45,896 bases of DNA from Bacillota bacterium (GCA_023399035.1 JAEWQX010000199.1:1-45896); one strand, 5' to 3'; counted from the first letter of the stretch, positions 35,744 to 44,161 are shown. Numbers and translations: made by a program. Notes: a model not told the origin generated them from the letters alone.

Positions 35744-36778
35744 CTATTTCAATAAACATGCAACGCTTTTTCTTTCTACAACCTCAACAGGAAGTATAAT
35801 ATTGTTTTCTTTTATATCTCCAGATATTTGGTCATTTAAAAGCTCCATTGCTTTTGCAGCCCTAATCTTTATGTCCTGTCTTATTGTTGTAAGTGAAGGT
35901 CTTACAATCTGTGCTGCAGGAATATCATCAAATCCAGCTATTGATATATCGTATGGAATCATGTATCCACGGTCAGCAAGATAATTCATTACTTCAATTG
36001 CATATGCATCTGATGCGCAAAATACAGCAGTAAAATCCTTTATCTTATTTTCAAAATCTTTATAATACATCATCCGCTCGGCCTTATGCATTGGTATGAT
36101 TTCCAATACTGCATACTCTTCATTAATATGATTGTCAATGAATGACTTCCTCAATCCCATATATCTGTTATAATCCATACACTGGTCATTATCAGATACA
36201 TAAAGTACATGCTTATGTCCCATATTTATGAGGTACTGTCCCATCAAATAGCCTCCCTGAAAATCATCAATGCTCACATTAGCACACTTTTCTTCTGGTT
36301 CAAAAAAGCCATCCATCACTACAAAAGGAATATGCATCTGCTTCCTTATACTGTTATAGTCCTGGGAGCAGAAACCTATCAATATTAGTCCTGCCATATT
36401 CCACATAGAAGCATACTTTACGACTTCACTAATATTGTCAGTAATCTTAATCATCATGAAATAATTGTTATTTTCAATTTCCACTGCAATGCTATCCATA
36501 AGTGATGAAATAAATGGATCTCGAAGAATTTTTCCTTCATATTTGTCGTGCTGTGAAATTACCACGCATATAATCTTTGAGCTGTTCTGCGCAAGGAGGA
36601 TTCCAGCCATATTAGGTATATAGTGCTTTTCATCCAGCATCCTCTGAACCCGTTCAACAGTCTTGTCCGATATCTTCTTTGTCTTTCCATTTATAACATT
36701 GGAAACTGTTGCAGTGCTTACCCCAAGTTCCTCTGCAATATCCTTTATTGTTACTCTTCTATTAGAATTTACCTCCAT
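35744..36778 (-). CDS. LacI-family transcriptional regulator
   Basis: This is a repressor with an N-terminal helix-turn-helix, VTIKDIAEELGVSTATVSNVING (about 9-31), hinge helix region NMAGILLAQNSS near 56-67, and a periplasmic-binding-protein-like effector domain (GLILIGFCSQDYN, MGHKHVLYVSDN, AVFCASDAYAIEVMNYLADRG, ISIAGFDDIPAAQIVRPSLTTI). The 344 residues are typical. AAAGGAAATATTAATA precedes the ATG. It heads a compact cluster with a MATE pump and an AAC(3)-type enzyme. A CG-centred palindrome about 150 bases upstream is a fitting operator. The effector is probably a sugar or nucleoside-like ligand, as in the family; a LacI-type regulator of a drug pump is uncommon. Confidence 0.93.
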   Translation of the reverse strand: MEVNSNRRVTIKDIAEELGVSTATVSNVINGKTKKISDKTVERVQRMLDEKHYIPNMAGILLAQNSSKIICVVISQHDKYEGKILRDPFISSLMDSIAVEIENNNYFMMIKITDNISEVVKYASMWNMAGLILIGFCSQDYNSIRKQMHIPFVVMDGFFEPEEKCANVSIDDFQGGYLMGQYLINMGHKHVLYVSDNDQCMDYNRYMGLRKSFIDNHINEEYAVLEIIPMHKAERMMYYKDFENKIKDFTAVFCASDAYAIEVMNYLADRGYMIPYDISIAGFDDIPAAQIVRPSLTTIRQDIKIRAAKAMELLNDQISGDIKENNIILPVEVVERKSVACLLK

Positions 36779-36920
36779 TATTAATATTTCCTTTCATAAA
36801 CTATTGCTAATTAATTGTAATAAAATAATTTGAATGTAATTTTAAACTTATATCTATTTTATAAATGAATTCCATATTTTGTATTTCAATTAATAGATTA
36901 ACACACTTCTATTTATATAT

Positions 36921-36944
36921 CAAAGGTTAATCGCATAACCTTTT
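36921..36944. promoter_or_regulatory. Candidate LacI-type operator
   Basis: AAAGGTTA (36922-36929), centre AT-CG-CA, TAACCTTT (36936-36943): 8-bp arms with a central CG, the typical arrangement of LacI-family sites. It lies 143 bases upstream of the LacI start and overlaps no gene. Confidence 0.6.
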
Positions 36945-36974
36945 GAACTTTTATTTATTACTTTTTCCATAAAA

Positions 36975-37015
36975 AAAGCTCAATATCTGCTGTTCAAACA
37001 CAGATATTAAGCTTT
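36975..37015 (-). terminator. Terminator upstream of the LacI operon
   Basis: Arms AAAGCTCAATATCTG and CAGATATTAAGCTTT (ending at 37015), one G-U pair, followed on the minus strand by TTTTTTTATGG. It would end transcription from the genes at 37.0-37.35 kb before the LacI promoter region. Confidence 0.75.
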
Positions 37016-37043
37016 ATTTATAATCTATTCCATATTAATCTGT

Positions 37044-37163
37044 TCATTCTGAAATACCAGAAATCAAATCTACAGTTGGAGATTTTTCCAAGCTTTTTTC
37101 TGTATGAAATTCATATTCCACATTTAAAGGTTTATAGCCGCTTTCTGGCAGCCACTTCTTATT
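37044..37163 (-). pseudogene. C-terminal remnant of a GyrI/effector-binding-domain protein
   Basis: The minus strand reads KKWLPESGYKPLNVEYEFHT, continuing about 18 more residues to a TGA at 37044-37046. The WLPESGY phrase followed by an acidic, aromatic strand is the usual C-terminal signature of GyrI-like or AraC effector-binding domains. A stop codon lies just before it, and no start codon or N-terminal part is present, so it is a fragment. It may once have belonged to a regulator. Confidence 0.5.
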
Positions 37164-37166
37164 TTA

Positions 37167-37346
37167 TCATTTGATTTCATCCATATTCTTATTCTTTTTT
37201 AACTTAACATGATCACCATAAATTTTCCTTGCTCTCTTAAGTGCTTCATCATAGCTCATTCCTTCAAAATATAACTGAGCTGTTTTATCTGCAATTTTTC
37301 TATTTTCATTTTCTTTAGCTATAACATATGCTGCTATGACATTCAT
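37167..37346 (-). CDS. Small hypothetical protein (59 aa)
   Basis: Not recognised. The product MNVIAAYVIAKENENRKIAD... is charged and helical, with YFEGMSYDEALKRARKIYGD in the middle and a Lys/Asn-rich end. ATG 37346 is chosen because GGAGG lies 7 bases upstream; a longer version from 37376 has none. It ends 3 bases before the GyrI-like remnant, so the two may be pieces of one former transcript. No partner suggests a role. Confidence 0.55.
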   Translation of the reverse strand: MNVIAAYVIAKENENRKIADKTAQLYFEGMSYDEALKRARKIYGDHVKLKKNKNMDEIK

Positions 37347-38191
37347 ATTTTCCTCCAAATTAATTGCTGCTTCCAAATAAGTTATATTTCTATATTGATT
37401 ATTCAGTGAAAAACCTCAAATATTTATTTCTAGATTTACAACACAATGATAATCACAAAAATATAATGTTATTTCCCCTTTATTTCTTTGAATATCTTTT
37501 TAAAATCTGTCAAGAATTAAAATGCCAGGTTTTCATTTACTTATATTACTACCCTAACTTTTACAGCTGCTTTCCAACAAAGAAGGCAGCTTATATTTTA
37601 AATTAGTATTATTTAAATTAAGATAAAATTATAATTACTGTTAGTAATACTTAATAACTTTAAATTATTAAGTATATTGATAAATCAATGTACAGTGAAA
37701 TATTTCTAAAAATATGGATAAATCATTTCTGCAGGATAATCTTATACATGATTAATAAACTTAGATTTGCAGGATAATCCTGTAAAGAAAAACTTTTTAC
37801 CTTTGAAGCTTATAAGGACTTCCATAAATACATGAAAGAAGAAATATTTTAAATGGCATGTTTAAATAGTATGCCTGCATTATTCATATTATACATATAC
37901 TTTCCTAAGGCTATTGATTATATTATTGAAACATAAATCCATAAATAGCGCATTTCATATGTATTCAGTCTTTTCTTTAACTTAATGTGAAATATTTTTT
38001 ATAAATAAATAAGAATATATTAAGATTCACTTTAAATTAATCATCTTATATAAAAATACAGCTATACATCTTATGTGCTTATTATTCATATCTTACTTAT
38101 ATTTATATATGGATTCATAAAAATGCTGTACATAAAATATGTTATAATTAAAACTTAAAACAGTATTACTTTTAATAAAGGAGATTAATCT
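37347..38191. other. Gene-poor 845-base stretch with short remnants
   Basis: No complete gene is visible. The stretch contains a hairpin AGCTGC / GCAGCT at about 37565-37591, two copies of TGCAGGATAATC (starting 37730 and 37769, the second part of the palindrome CAGGATAATCCTG), and at about 37792-37851 a plus-strand reading frame ending FEAYKDFHKYMKEEIF that looks like the tail of a lost gene. The rest is AT-rich with no coding signal I trust. Confidence 0.45.
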
Positions 38192-38800
38192 ATGGATTTA
38201 AAAATAAGACAGGCATGTAAATCTGATTATAAAAAAATAGAATTATTGACAAGGGACGCATTCTGGAATGTATATAAACCTGGATGTGATGAACACTTAG
38301 TTGTTCATAATATGCATAGGAATAAAAGCTCCATTGAAGAACTGGAATTAGTTGCAGTATGCAGCAATAAAATTGTGGGACACATACTTTACAGCAGAGG
38401 ATATATAAAAGGCATGGATAATAATACATTTTTAACATTTGGACCACTCAGCGTTTCTCCATCATTTCAAAAGAAAGGGATTGGAAGCAGCCTTGTTAAG
38501 ACATCACTTGAAAAAGCATATGATTTAGGAATTTCAGCTGTCTTTATTACTGGAAATCCTGATTATTACAGTAGATTTGGATTTGAATCGGCATCTAAAT
38601 ATGGAATTTATCTTGATGGAATACCTTTAGATGATGACTGCCCATTTTTCATGGTAAAGAGTCTAAAAAAAGATGCATTAAAGAACATGAGTGGAATTTA
38701 TCTTTTTGACAAATGCTTTTATGTTGACAGCAATGAACTGAGTGAATTTGAAAAACAATTTCCATATAAAAAGAAAGAAGTACGAGAAGGACAGCTGTAA
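38192..38800 (+). CDS. GNAT-family N-acetyltransferase (YhbS-like)
   Basis: This is an acetyl-CoA-dependent acyltransferase of the GNAT fold. It starts IRQACKSDYKKIELLTRDAFW. IVGHILYSRGYI is strand 4, LTFGPLSVSPSFQKKGIGSSLVKTSLEKAYDLGISAVFITGNPDYYSRFGFE spans the acetyl-CoA binding motif (QKKGIGSSL, about 91-99) and the following YYSRFGFE phrase characteristic of the YhbS group. The 202-residue length is somewhat longer than the minimal fold because of a C-terminal extension. AAAGGAGATTAATCT precedes the ATG, and a plus-strand terminator follows. The substrate is unknown. Confidence 0.9.
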   Translation: MDLKIRQACKSDYKKIELLTRDAFWNVYKPGCDEHLVVHNMHRNKSSIEELELVAVCSNKIVGHILYSRGYIKGMDNNTFLTFGPLSVSPSFQKKGIGSSLVKTSLEKAYDLGISAVFITGNPDYYSRFGFESASKYGIYLDGIPLDDDCPFFMVKSLKKDALKNMSGIYLFDKCFYVDSNELSEFEKQFPYKKKEVREGQL

Positions 38801-38850
38801 ATCATTATTTTTTCAGCTTTATTCCTCATCATCATATATAATTTAGCCAG

Positions 38851-38875
38851 GCCCGCAGTAATTATAATTGCGGGC
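38851..38875 (+). terminator. Terminator of the GNAT gene
   Basis: GC-rich arms GCCCGCA (38851-38857) and TGCGGGC (38869-38875), extended inward by AATTA/TAATT, followed by TTCTAATTAAATTTTT. It is about 50 bases past the stop. Confidence 0.85.
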
Positions 38876-38894
38876 TTCTAATTAAATTTTTATA

Positions 38895-39056
38895 TTATTT
38901 GAAGCTTTCCATTGCTCTTTCAGCCCATGATGAATCTTTAAGTATAGCTCTTCCTACTCCTACAAGATCAGTTTTTCCTGATGCAATAAGCTCTTCTGCT
39001 GCCCTGCTTTCTGTTATTCCTCCTGTGAGGATGACTGGAATATAAAAATATTTCAT
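38895..39056 (-). pseudogene. 3' remnant of an NADH:flavin oxidoreductase (old yellow enzyme family)
   Basis: A 53-codon frame encodes IPVILTGGITESRAAEELIA, then SGKTDLVGVGRAILKDSSWA, and ends with an AERAMESFK stop. This is the FMN-phosphate-binding end of old-yellow-enzyme-like reductases (normally 330 residues or more). Upstream there is no continuation and no ribosome site at the nominal ATG. Only the last sixth of the gene survives. Confidence 0.75.
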
Positions 39057-39169
39057 ACAGAATACCAGTATGCACTTTTTAGTAAGATATTATCTAAAAA
39101 GAAAGTATGGCTGGATTTAATTGCATTCTGTATATTAACTATAATATGAACGAACTTTGAAACATCTTA

Positions 39170-39418
39170 ATGCTAATCGATAAACATTGCTGTTCTGTAA
39201 AGGCATATTCATCACTTAGAACTCCATATAGCAGAAATGTAATTTCAATTGGAGACAGTGCAGCTTTTGTTAAAGTGGAAGTACAGAGGGCATCTATGTA
39301 TGGATACCATGCAGCAAATGCCATAAAAGACGAATTCAATAAAGAAAATGGTTTTGAGAAATATAGTGACTGGTGAAATAAATCATTTGATAAAATTCAA
39401 AAAATCAAAGATTTGTAA
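39170..39418 (+). pseudogene. 3' remnant of an FAD-dependent oxidoreductase (geranylgeranyl-reductase-like)
   Basis: The frame reads AYSSLRTPYSRNVISIGDSA, AFVKVEVQRASMYGYHAANA, then FNKENGFEKYSDW and a TGA stop, after which it continues NKSFDKIQKIKDL. The GDSAAFVxVExQ block binds the FAD phosphates in the C-terminal part of this reductase group, and the expected protein continues through the position of the TGA (YSDWWNKSF-like). The N-terminal two thirds, including the dinucleotide-binding GxGxxG motif, is absent. It is a relic with a nonsense mutation, on the strand opposite the neighbouring flavin-enzyme remnant. Confidence 0.7.
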
Positions 39419-39479
39419 CTTAAAGGCATGCTTCAGAACATAAATCATATTAATACACTTTCATAGTAGCTAAAAATAA

Positions 39480-39520
39480 AACAATGAATATATACTATCT
39501 CAAGCAATATATTCATTGTT
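39480..39520. terminator. Hairpin after the ECF S-component gene
   Basis: Perfect 14-bp arms AACAATGAATATAT / ATATATTCATTGTT, with T-rich tails on the minus strand (TTTTATTTTT). It lies about 50 bases beyond the S-component stop at 39569. Confidence 0.75.
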
Positions 39521-39568
39521 TCTCTTTATACATAATTAGAAATATTATAGATTTACCATTAATTTACA

Positions 39569-40081
39569 TTATCCTAGTACAGCTTGTATAAATTTCTTTT
39601 TTAAATTTACCTTATAGCATAATAGCACTCCGCATACAGCTCCTACTACTGCCTGAAGTATCTGGAATGGAAGCTTTAAAACAGCATACTGCACTGTGCT
39701 ATAAATAAAAGCTCGTCCAAATGTATATCCTGCTACCATTATGACTGCACCTAATGATACTCCAATAACAGCACCTATAGGCTCACGATCTTTAAACATC
39801 TTATTTGCAGCTAATGAAATTACAACTGCCTGAATTCCATGAGTTACAAGTGATACAAACATTGGTGCAGGATAAAATATCATATCTCCAAGAAATGCTC
39901 CTACACCGCCAACTATAAAAGCACCTAATGGATCTAAAAGAATTGCTGCAGTACATATAATCACATCATTTAAATAAAGATGTCCTCCTGGTACTGGTAT
40001 GCTGAATGAACTCAATACTATATTCATTGACATAAATAAAGCTGTAAATGTAAGCCACTTTACTTTGTTTTCTATCTTCAT
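39569..40081 (-). CDS. ECF transporter S component (vitamin/precursor uptake)
   Basis: This is a small membrane protein of 170 residues with about six helices that binds a vitamin-like substrate and works with a shared energizing module (EcfA, EcfA', EcfT) encoded elsewhere. Characteristic are KVKWLTFTALFMSMNIVLSSF, IPVPGGHLYLNDVIICTAAILLDPLGAFIVGGVGAFLGD, MFVSLVTHGIQAVVISLAAN, and FQILQAVVGAVCG. The ATG at 40081 is used; the ORF's earlier ATG is part of the ribosome site GAGGAG. It is monocistronic. No riboswitch is visible in the 400-base leader region, so the substrate (folate, pyridoxine, pantothenate and others are possible) is left open. Confidence 0.85.
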   Translation of the reverse strand: MKIENKVKWLTFTALFMSMNIVLSSFSIPVPGGHLYLNDVIICTAAILLDPLGAFIVGGVGAFLGDMIFYPAPMFVSLVTHGIQAVVISLAANKMFKDREPIGAVIGVSLGAVIMVAGYTFGRAFIYSTVQYAVLKLPFQILQAVVGAVCGVLLCYKVNLKKKFIQAVLG

Positions 40082-40367
40082 ATATATTCTCCTCATCTAA
40101 AACTATAATAATTATTTTAATAAAGCTTTAAAATATAACAATGCATTGATATTTATTTAAATCCTTTTTTTATATAATATCACAATTTATTACTTCTTCA
40201 AATTGTATCGTTACATTTATATATCAATGATTGTAAGAAATAACCTTTGATAATATTCCTAAATGTCATTTTATTTTCTAGTTCACTGCCAGCACATAAA
40301 TTATGTTATTATAATATAAAAAAACAGCTTGTGATAGCTGCATGCATAAACAAAGGAGACAATAATA

Positions 40368-40438
40368 ATGAATAAGCTGAAAAAAAGCTGATATTTATGC
40401 TGCCTTTTTCTTTGTTATTTTGCTTCATAAGTGTTTAA
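40368..40438 (+). pseudogene. Frameshifted small hydrophobic ORF with good ribosome site
   Basis: AAAGGAGACAATAATA precedes ATG, which opens MNKLKK and stops at TGA after a run of seven A. With one more A the frame would continue KLIFMLPFSLLFCFISV to a TAA at 40436, a signal-peptide-like sequence. It may be a leader peptide, a remnant, or an error. The downstream DTW gene follows 39 bases on. The gap 40097-40367 has nothing else recognised. Confidence 0.35.
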
Positions 40439-40476
40439 AATATTTCTACATAAAAAAATTTAACACAGGAGATAAT

Positions 40477-41249
40477 ATGGATTCTAGATTTAAAGTCAAA
40501 CAAATTACAAAATTGTATGAAAGCTGTGAAAGATGCGGATTGCCAGTCATAAACTGTATCTGCAGCATTGTTAAGAAAATAAATACAAAAGCAAAAATAT
40601 GGATTTTATCCACTGAAAGGGAGTTCCGCAGGCCTTCAAACACAGCAAGGCTGCTTAAGCTTGCTGATCCCGATTCAACTGAACTCTTTCTCTGGGAGAG
40701 AACAAATCATCCCAAAAACTTGTTCAATATATTAACAGCAGTTCTTTTGATGTATATATACTCTTCCCTACTGAAAATTCCCTGTCAGAAGAGGATTTTC
40801 GCCACAGAAATCTTAATAAAAATATAATTGCATCAGATAATTGTAATTCTGATAAAAGTTCATTCCCAAATGATAATGAAGAATCAGGCTATGATGAATT
40901 AACTAATATCTGCAGTGATCCTGAAAGTAATCTGAAGAGTAATTCTCATTGTGTAAAGGTTCCAGCTTTTATAATCTTAGATGGTACATGGAAAGAAGCT
41001 GCAAGAATGTTCAGGCTTAGTGAGTACTTAAAGGATATTCCAAGCATTTCACTAAACCCAGATCATAGTTCAGAATATACTCTGAGAAGAGGTGCCTCTG
41101 ATGGGGAGCTATGTACTGTTGAAGCTGCAATTGAAATTTTGAAGCTGAACGGTGAAATTGAGCATGCTGATTATATAAAAGAAATCTTTGACTTATTCAT
41201 GAAAAGTTTTAAAGCAGGTGCAAGCGGTGCAAGGCTTAAGGATTTTTAG
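40477..41249 (+). pseudogene. Frameshifted DTW-domain tRNA-uridine aminocarboxypropyltransferase
   Basis: The two halves of one gene lie in different frames. The first half (from ATG 40477, with CACAGGAGATAAT) reads YESCERCGLPVINCICSIV (zinc-type Cys motif), KIWILSTEREFRRPSNTARLL and ELFLWERTNHPK. The second half reads KLVQYINSSSFDVYILFPTE, later AFIILDGTWKEAARMFRLSE, YTLRRGASDGELCTVEAAIE and ends LKDF. DGTW is the DTW motif of this SPOUT-related family, which installs acp3U in tRNA. The break is at CCCAAAAACTTG (about 40713): one extra A in the run restores a 257-residue protein. An intact copy elsewhere, programmed shifting, or sequence error are the options. Confidence 0.85.
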
Positions 41250-41471
41250 TAAATGACTATGAGCACATGATTTATTTCAAAAAGAAACTATAACCTGAAA
41301 AATCGTTATTGATATATAATACGTATCTATGATACTTTTTCGCAATCATAGCTCATATAAGCCTTGATTCAGCATATATCATTTATAAATTAATAATTAA
41401 AATACATATTAATGAAATAGATACTAAAAATAAGTACAAATATTGAATTTATTAGACAGGAGGATGTACAT

Positions 41472-42428
41472 ATGAGTAATTTTAAAAAAGCAATTTTTGC
41501 CGGCGGATGTTTCTGGTGCATGGTAAAACCATTTGATTCATATGATGGAGTAAAAAAAGTTACTGTGGGATATACAGGAGGCCATGTGAAAAATCCTACA
41601 TATGAAGAAGTATGTACAACTGAAACTGGTCATTATGAAGCTGTTGAAATACTGTATGACGAAGAAATATTAAAATATGTGGAATTAGTTGAAGCATTTT
41701 TCATGAGCATTGATCCTACAGATGAAGGTGGCCAGTTCAATGACAGGGGTAAAAGTTATGAAACAGCTGTATTTTATACTGATGATGAACAAAAGCGCAT
41801 AGCCGAAGAATATAAAATAAATTTAGAAAAAAGCGCTATCTTTAATGAACCGATAGCAGTCAAGATTTTAAAGGCTGAAGAGTTCTATCCTGCTGAGGAG
41901 TACCATCAGAATTATTATAAGAAAAATCCATTCAGATACAAGGCATATTATGCAGGTTCAGGAAGAAAATACTTTTTAGAAAACACATGGAAGCTATCAG
42001 ACCTTGAAAAAGAGGAACTAAAAAAGAAGATGACTCCCCTTCAATATAAAGTAACACAGGAAAATGCCACTGAACCTCCTTTTGATAATGAATATGATGA
42101 AAACTTTGAAGAAGGAATTTATGTGGATATAGTTACAGGAAAACCTCTATTTTCTTCAAAGGATAAATTCAATTCAGGCTGTGGATGGCCTGCTTTTTCA
42201 AAGCCCATAAATAAGGGCTATGTCAAAGAAGAATCAGATTTGAGCCATGGTATGTTCAGGACTGAAGTAAGAAGCACTCATGGAGATTCCCACCTTGGCC
42301 ACGTATTCAATGACGGACCACAGGAAAGCGGTGGGCTCAGATACTGCATAAACTCAGCTTCATTAAGATTTATTCCTAAAGATAAGATGGTTGAACTTGG
42401 ATACGGAGAATATTTAAATAGACTATAA
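41472..42428 (+). CDS. msrAB: Fused peptide-methionine sulfoxide reductase MsrA-MsrB
   Basis: This bifunctional enzyme reduces both (S)- and (R)-methionine sulfoxide in proteins, repairing oxidative damage. The MsrA domain (about 5-155) has the catalytic GGCFWCMV (Cys 13) plus GYTGGHVKNPTYEEVCT and EYHQNYY. The MsrB domain (about 185-310) has PLQYKVTQENATEPPFDNEY, NSGCGWPAF, RSTHGDSHLGHVFNDGP and the catalytic cysteine in RYCINSASLRF (Cys 292). The zinc CxxC pairs of some MsrB proteins are absent, as in many clostridial forms. The sequence is 318 residues, with AGGAGGATGTACAT before the ATG. It is monocistronic and stands in a region rich in redox-gene remnants. It is most likely cytoplasmic because there is no signal peptide. 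Confidence 0.96.
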   Translation: MSNFKKAIFAGGCFWCMVKPFDSYDGVKKVTVGYTGGHVKNPTYEEVCTTETGHYEAVEILYDEEILKYVELVEAFFMSIDPTDEGGQFNDRGKSYETAVFYTDDEQKRIAEEYKINLEKSAIFNEPIAVKILKAEEFYPAEEYHQNYYKKNPFRYKAYYAGSGRKYFLENTWKLSDLEKEELKKKMTPLQYKVTQENATEPPFDNEYDENFEEGIYVDIVTGKPLFSSKDKFNSGCGWPAFSKPINKGYVKEESDLSHGMFRTEVRSTHGDSHLGHVFNDGPQESGGLRYCINSASLRFIPKDKMVELGYGEYLNRL

Positions 42429-42552
42429 TAGTTCTTTCAATGTAAATTATTTTACACCATTTAATAATACAAAAAAGAAAGCAGTAGATTTGTTTGCGTA
42501 AATATTTCTGCATTTCCCTGCATCTCTTATAATATGAATGTTAAAAATGTAA

Positions 42553-42592
42553 AGGAGTATAAACAGATTTTAATAAATATTCTTATACTCCT
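42553..42592 (-). terminator. Inverted repeat after the aminotransferase gene
   Basis: Arms AGGAGTATAA (42553-42562) and TTATACTCCT (42583-42592) are perfect, with a 20-nt loop. On the minus strand TTTACATTTTTAA follows. It lies 22 bases beyond the aminotransferase stop. Confidence 0.6.
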
Positions 42593-42613
42593 TATATATA
42601 CATCTTCAATATA

Positions 42614-43804
42614 TTATCTGCTGTATTCCTGAATTACTTCAATTATATAGTTCTGCTCTTCCCTGCTTAATTCAGGATAAACAGGAATTGCAAAAGTCCT
42701 GTGAGAAAGGTACTCTGCATTTGGCATATCTCCTTCCTTATATCCAAGGCTTTTATATACTTTCTGCATATGCATTGGAACAGGATAATATACTCCTGTG
42801 CTTATTCCTTTTTCCTTCAGCTTATCTACAAGTTCATCTCTGTTTTCACTTTGAACTACAAACATATTGAAGCCTGAAACTGCTTCATTTATTATTTTAG
42901 GCATAGTAAGAGATGTATCTTTTAACTCCTTATAATAGATATCTGCATTGCAGTTTCTCTTTTCTATCCATCTATCAAGTTTTGGAAGTTTGACACTCAA
43001 TATTCCAGCCTGAAGTGCATCAAGTCTTGTATTAAATCCTATAAGGTAATTGTAGTACTTTAATGGATTATAAACTGTGTCATCATGCCCTTCACTGCTT
43101 TCTATATCTTCATTTATATTATTCAAAAGATTGTACGCTCTCTGTCCGTTTTCACCACTTCCATGAGTTCTTAAAGCTTTTACAATTATGGCAATATCAT
43201 CATTGTCAGTAGTTATCATTCCACCATCCCCTGCACATCCAAGATTTTTTGTAGGGAAGAATGAAAAACATCCTACATCTCCAAGAGAACCGCTTTTTCT
43301 GCCCTTGTAAACTGATCCTGCTGCCTGTGCTGCATCTTCTATAACAAGTAAATTATGCTTTTCTGCTATTTTTTTTATTTCATCCATTTCTGCTGGCTGT
43401 CCAAATATATGTACAGGCATTATGGCTTTTGTTTTTGGTGTTATCTTTTCTTCAATTTTAGATGGATCAATATTATAGGTATCCTTCCTTACATCAGCAA
43501 ATACTGGTACCGCCCCAACACATGAAATGCTTTCAGCTGTTGAAAAGAAAGTAAAAGGTGTAGTTATTACTTCATCTCCCTCTCCAATGCCACATGCCAT
43601 AAGTGCTACAACAAGGGCATCTGTCCCGTTTCCTACAGATATAGCATGCTTTACTCCTATATATTTAGCAAATTCCTCTTCAAAATCTGTAACATTCTTT
43701 CCCATTATATACTGCGCACTGCTCAATATCTCCTTTGTCACTTTATCTAATTCTGTTTCTAAAGTTTTATACTGTGCTTTTAAATCAACTAAAGGTATAT
43801 TCAT
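42614..43804 (-). CDS. DegT/DnrJ/EryC1/StrS-family PLP aminotransferase
   Basis: This is a fold-type I pyridoxal-phosphate enzyme, usually converting nucleotide-linked keto-sugars to amino-sugars. It shows IPLVDLKAQYKTLETEL at the start, KHAISVGNGTDALVVALMACG, EVITTPFTFFSTAESISCVGA, VIEDAAQAAGSVYKG, and the cofactor lysine in CFSFFPTKNLGCAGDGGMI (near 184). The C-terminus has ISTGVYYPVPMHMQKVY. The ATG at 43804 is chosen with GAGGAG about 10 bases upstream; a TTG two codons earlier is possible. It stands alone, without sugar dehydratase or acetyltransferase genes around it. A MerR-type promoter at 44031-44061, identical in its first 18 bases to the promoter of the MerR-methyltransferase gene, is the likely source of transcription. 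Confidence 0.93.
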   Translation of the reverse strand: MNIPLVDLKAQYKTLETELDKVTKEILSSAQYIMGKNVTDFEEEFAKYIGVKHAISVGNGTDALVVALMACGIGEGDEVITTPFTFFSTAESISCVGAVPVFADVRKDTYNIDPSKIEEKITPKTKAIMPVHIFGQPAEMDEIKKIAEKHNLLVIEDAAQAAGSVYKGRKSGSLGDVGCFSFFPTKNLGCAGDGGMITTDNDDIAIIVKALRTHGSGENGQRAYNLLNNINEDIESSEGHDDTVYNPLKYYNYLIGFNTRLDALQAGILSVKLPKLDRWIEKRNCNADIYYKELKDTSLTMPKIINEAVSGFNMFVVQSENRDELVDKLKEKGISTGVYYPVPMHMQKVYKSLGYKEGDMPNAEYLSHRTFAIPVYPELSREEQNYIIEVIQEYSR

Positions 43805-44030
43805 TTTCAAAATCTCCTCACATTTTTATATTTAAAAATCATCATTTTATATTCTGTAGTAATATCTGCTCCATATCAGCTGGATGTTTGAATCACATTC
43901 ATATATTGCAATTAACAGAACTTTATGATTTTTAAAGATTCTTACCCAGAATGAAAATTCTTAATTATATAAACCCTGCCTTTATATATTTTTTCAGCAT
44001 GTTTAAATAACAGAATTATCTCTATTAACA

Positions 44031-44061
44031 AGATTACACTCTGACCTTAGGTAAGAGTCAA
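44031..44061 (-). promoter_or_regulatory. MerR-type promoter before the aminotransferase gene
   Basis: Minus strand: TTGACT (44056-44061), 19 bases, TAATCT (44031-44036). The spacer contains the dyad ACCTAAGGT. The first 18 bases, TTGACTCTTACCTAAGGT, are identical to the promoter at 45456-45486. It is just past the terminator-proximal end of the MerR gene region and about 230 bases before the aminotransferase start. Nothing else coding lies in 43805-44169. Confidence 0.75.
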
Positions 44062-44121
44062 GCAGTAATTTAATATGATAACATTTAATTATAATTAAGT
44101 CATATATGAGGGTTATATAAA

Positions 44122-44161
44122 AGCAGCTTATGCACAGTTTCGTCCTAGTTCATAAGCCGCT
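44122..44161 (-). terminator. Terminator of the MerR-methyltransferase gene
   Basis: Minus-strand stem AGCGGCTTATG / CATAAGCTGCT (one G-U pair), 18-nt loop, then TTTTATAT. It lies 8 bases after the stop at 44170 and insulates the next promoter. Confidence 0.8.

Noticed and set aside
37565..37592. Hairpin AGCTGC / GCAGCT as a terminator
   Set aside because: No gene precedes it on either strand and there is no clean T-run; left only as a mention in the gene-poor stretch.
42535..42633. Plus-strand ORF of about 32 hydrophobic residues starting MNVKNVKEYK
   Set aside because: It has no ribosome binding site, runs through an inverted repeat and into the end of the aminotransferase gene; it is likely chance in AT-rich DNA.
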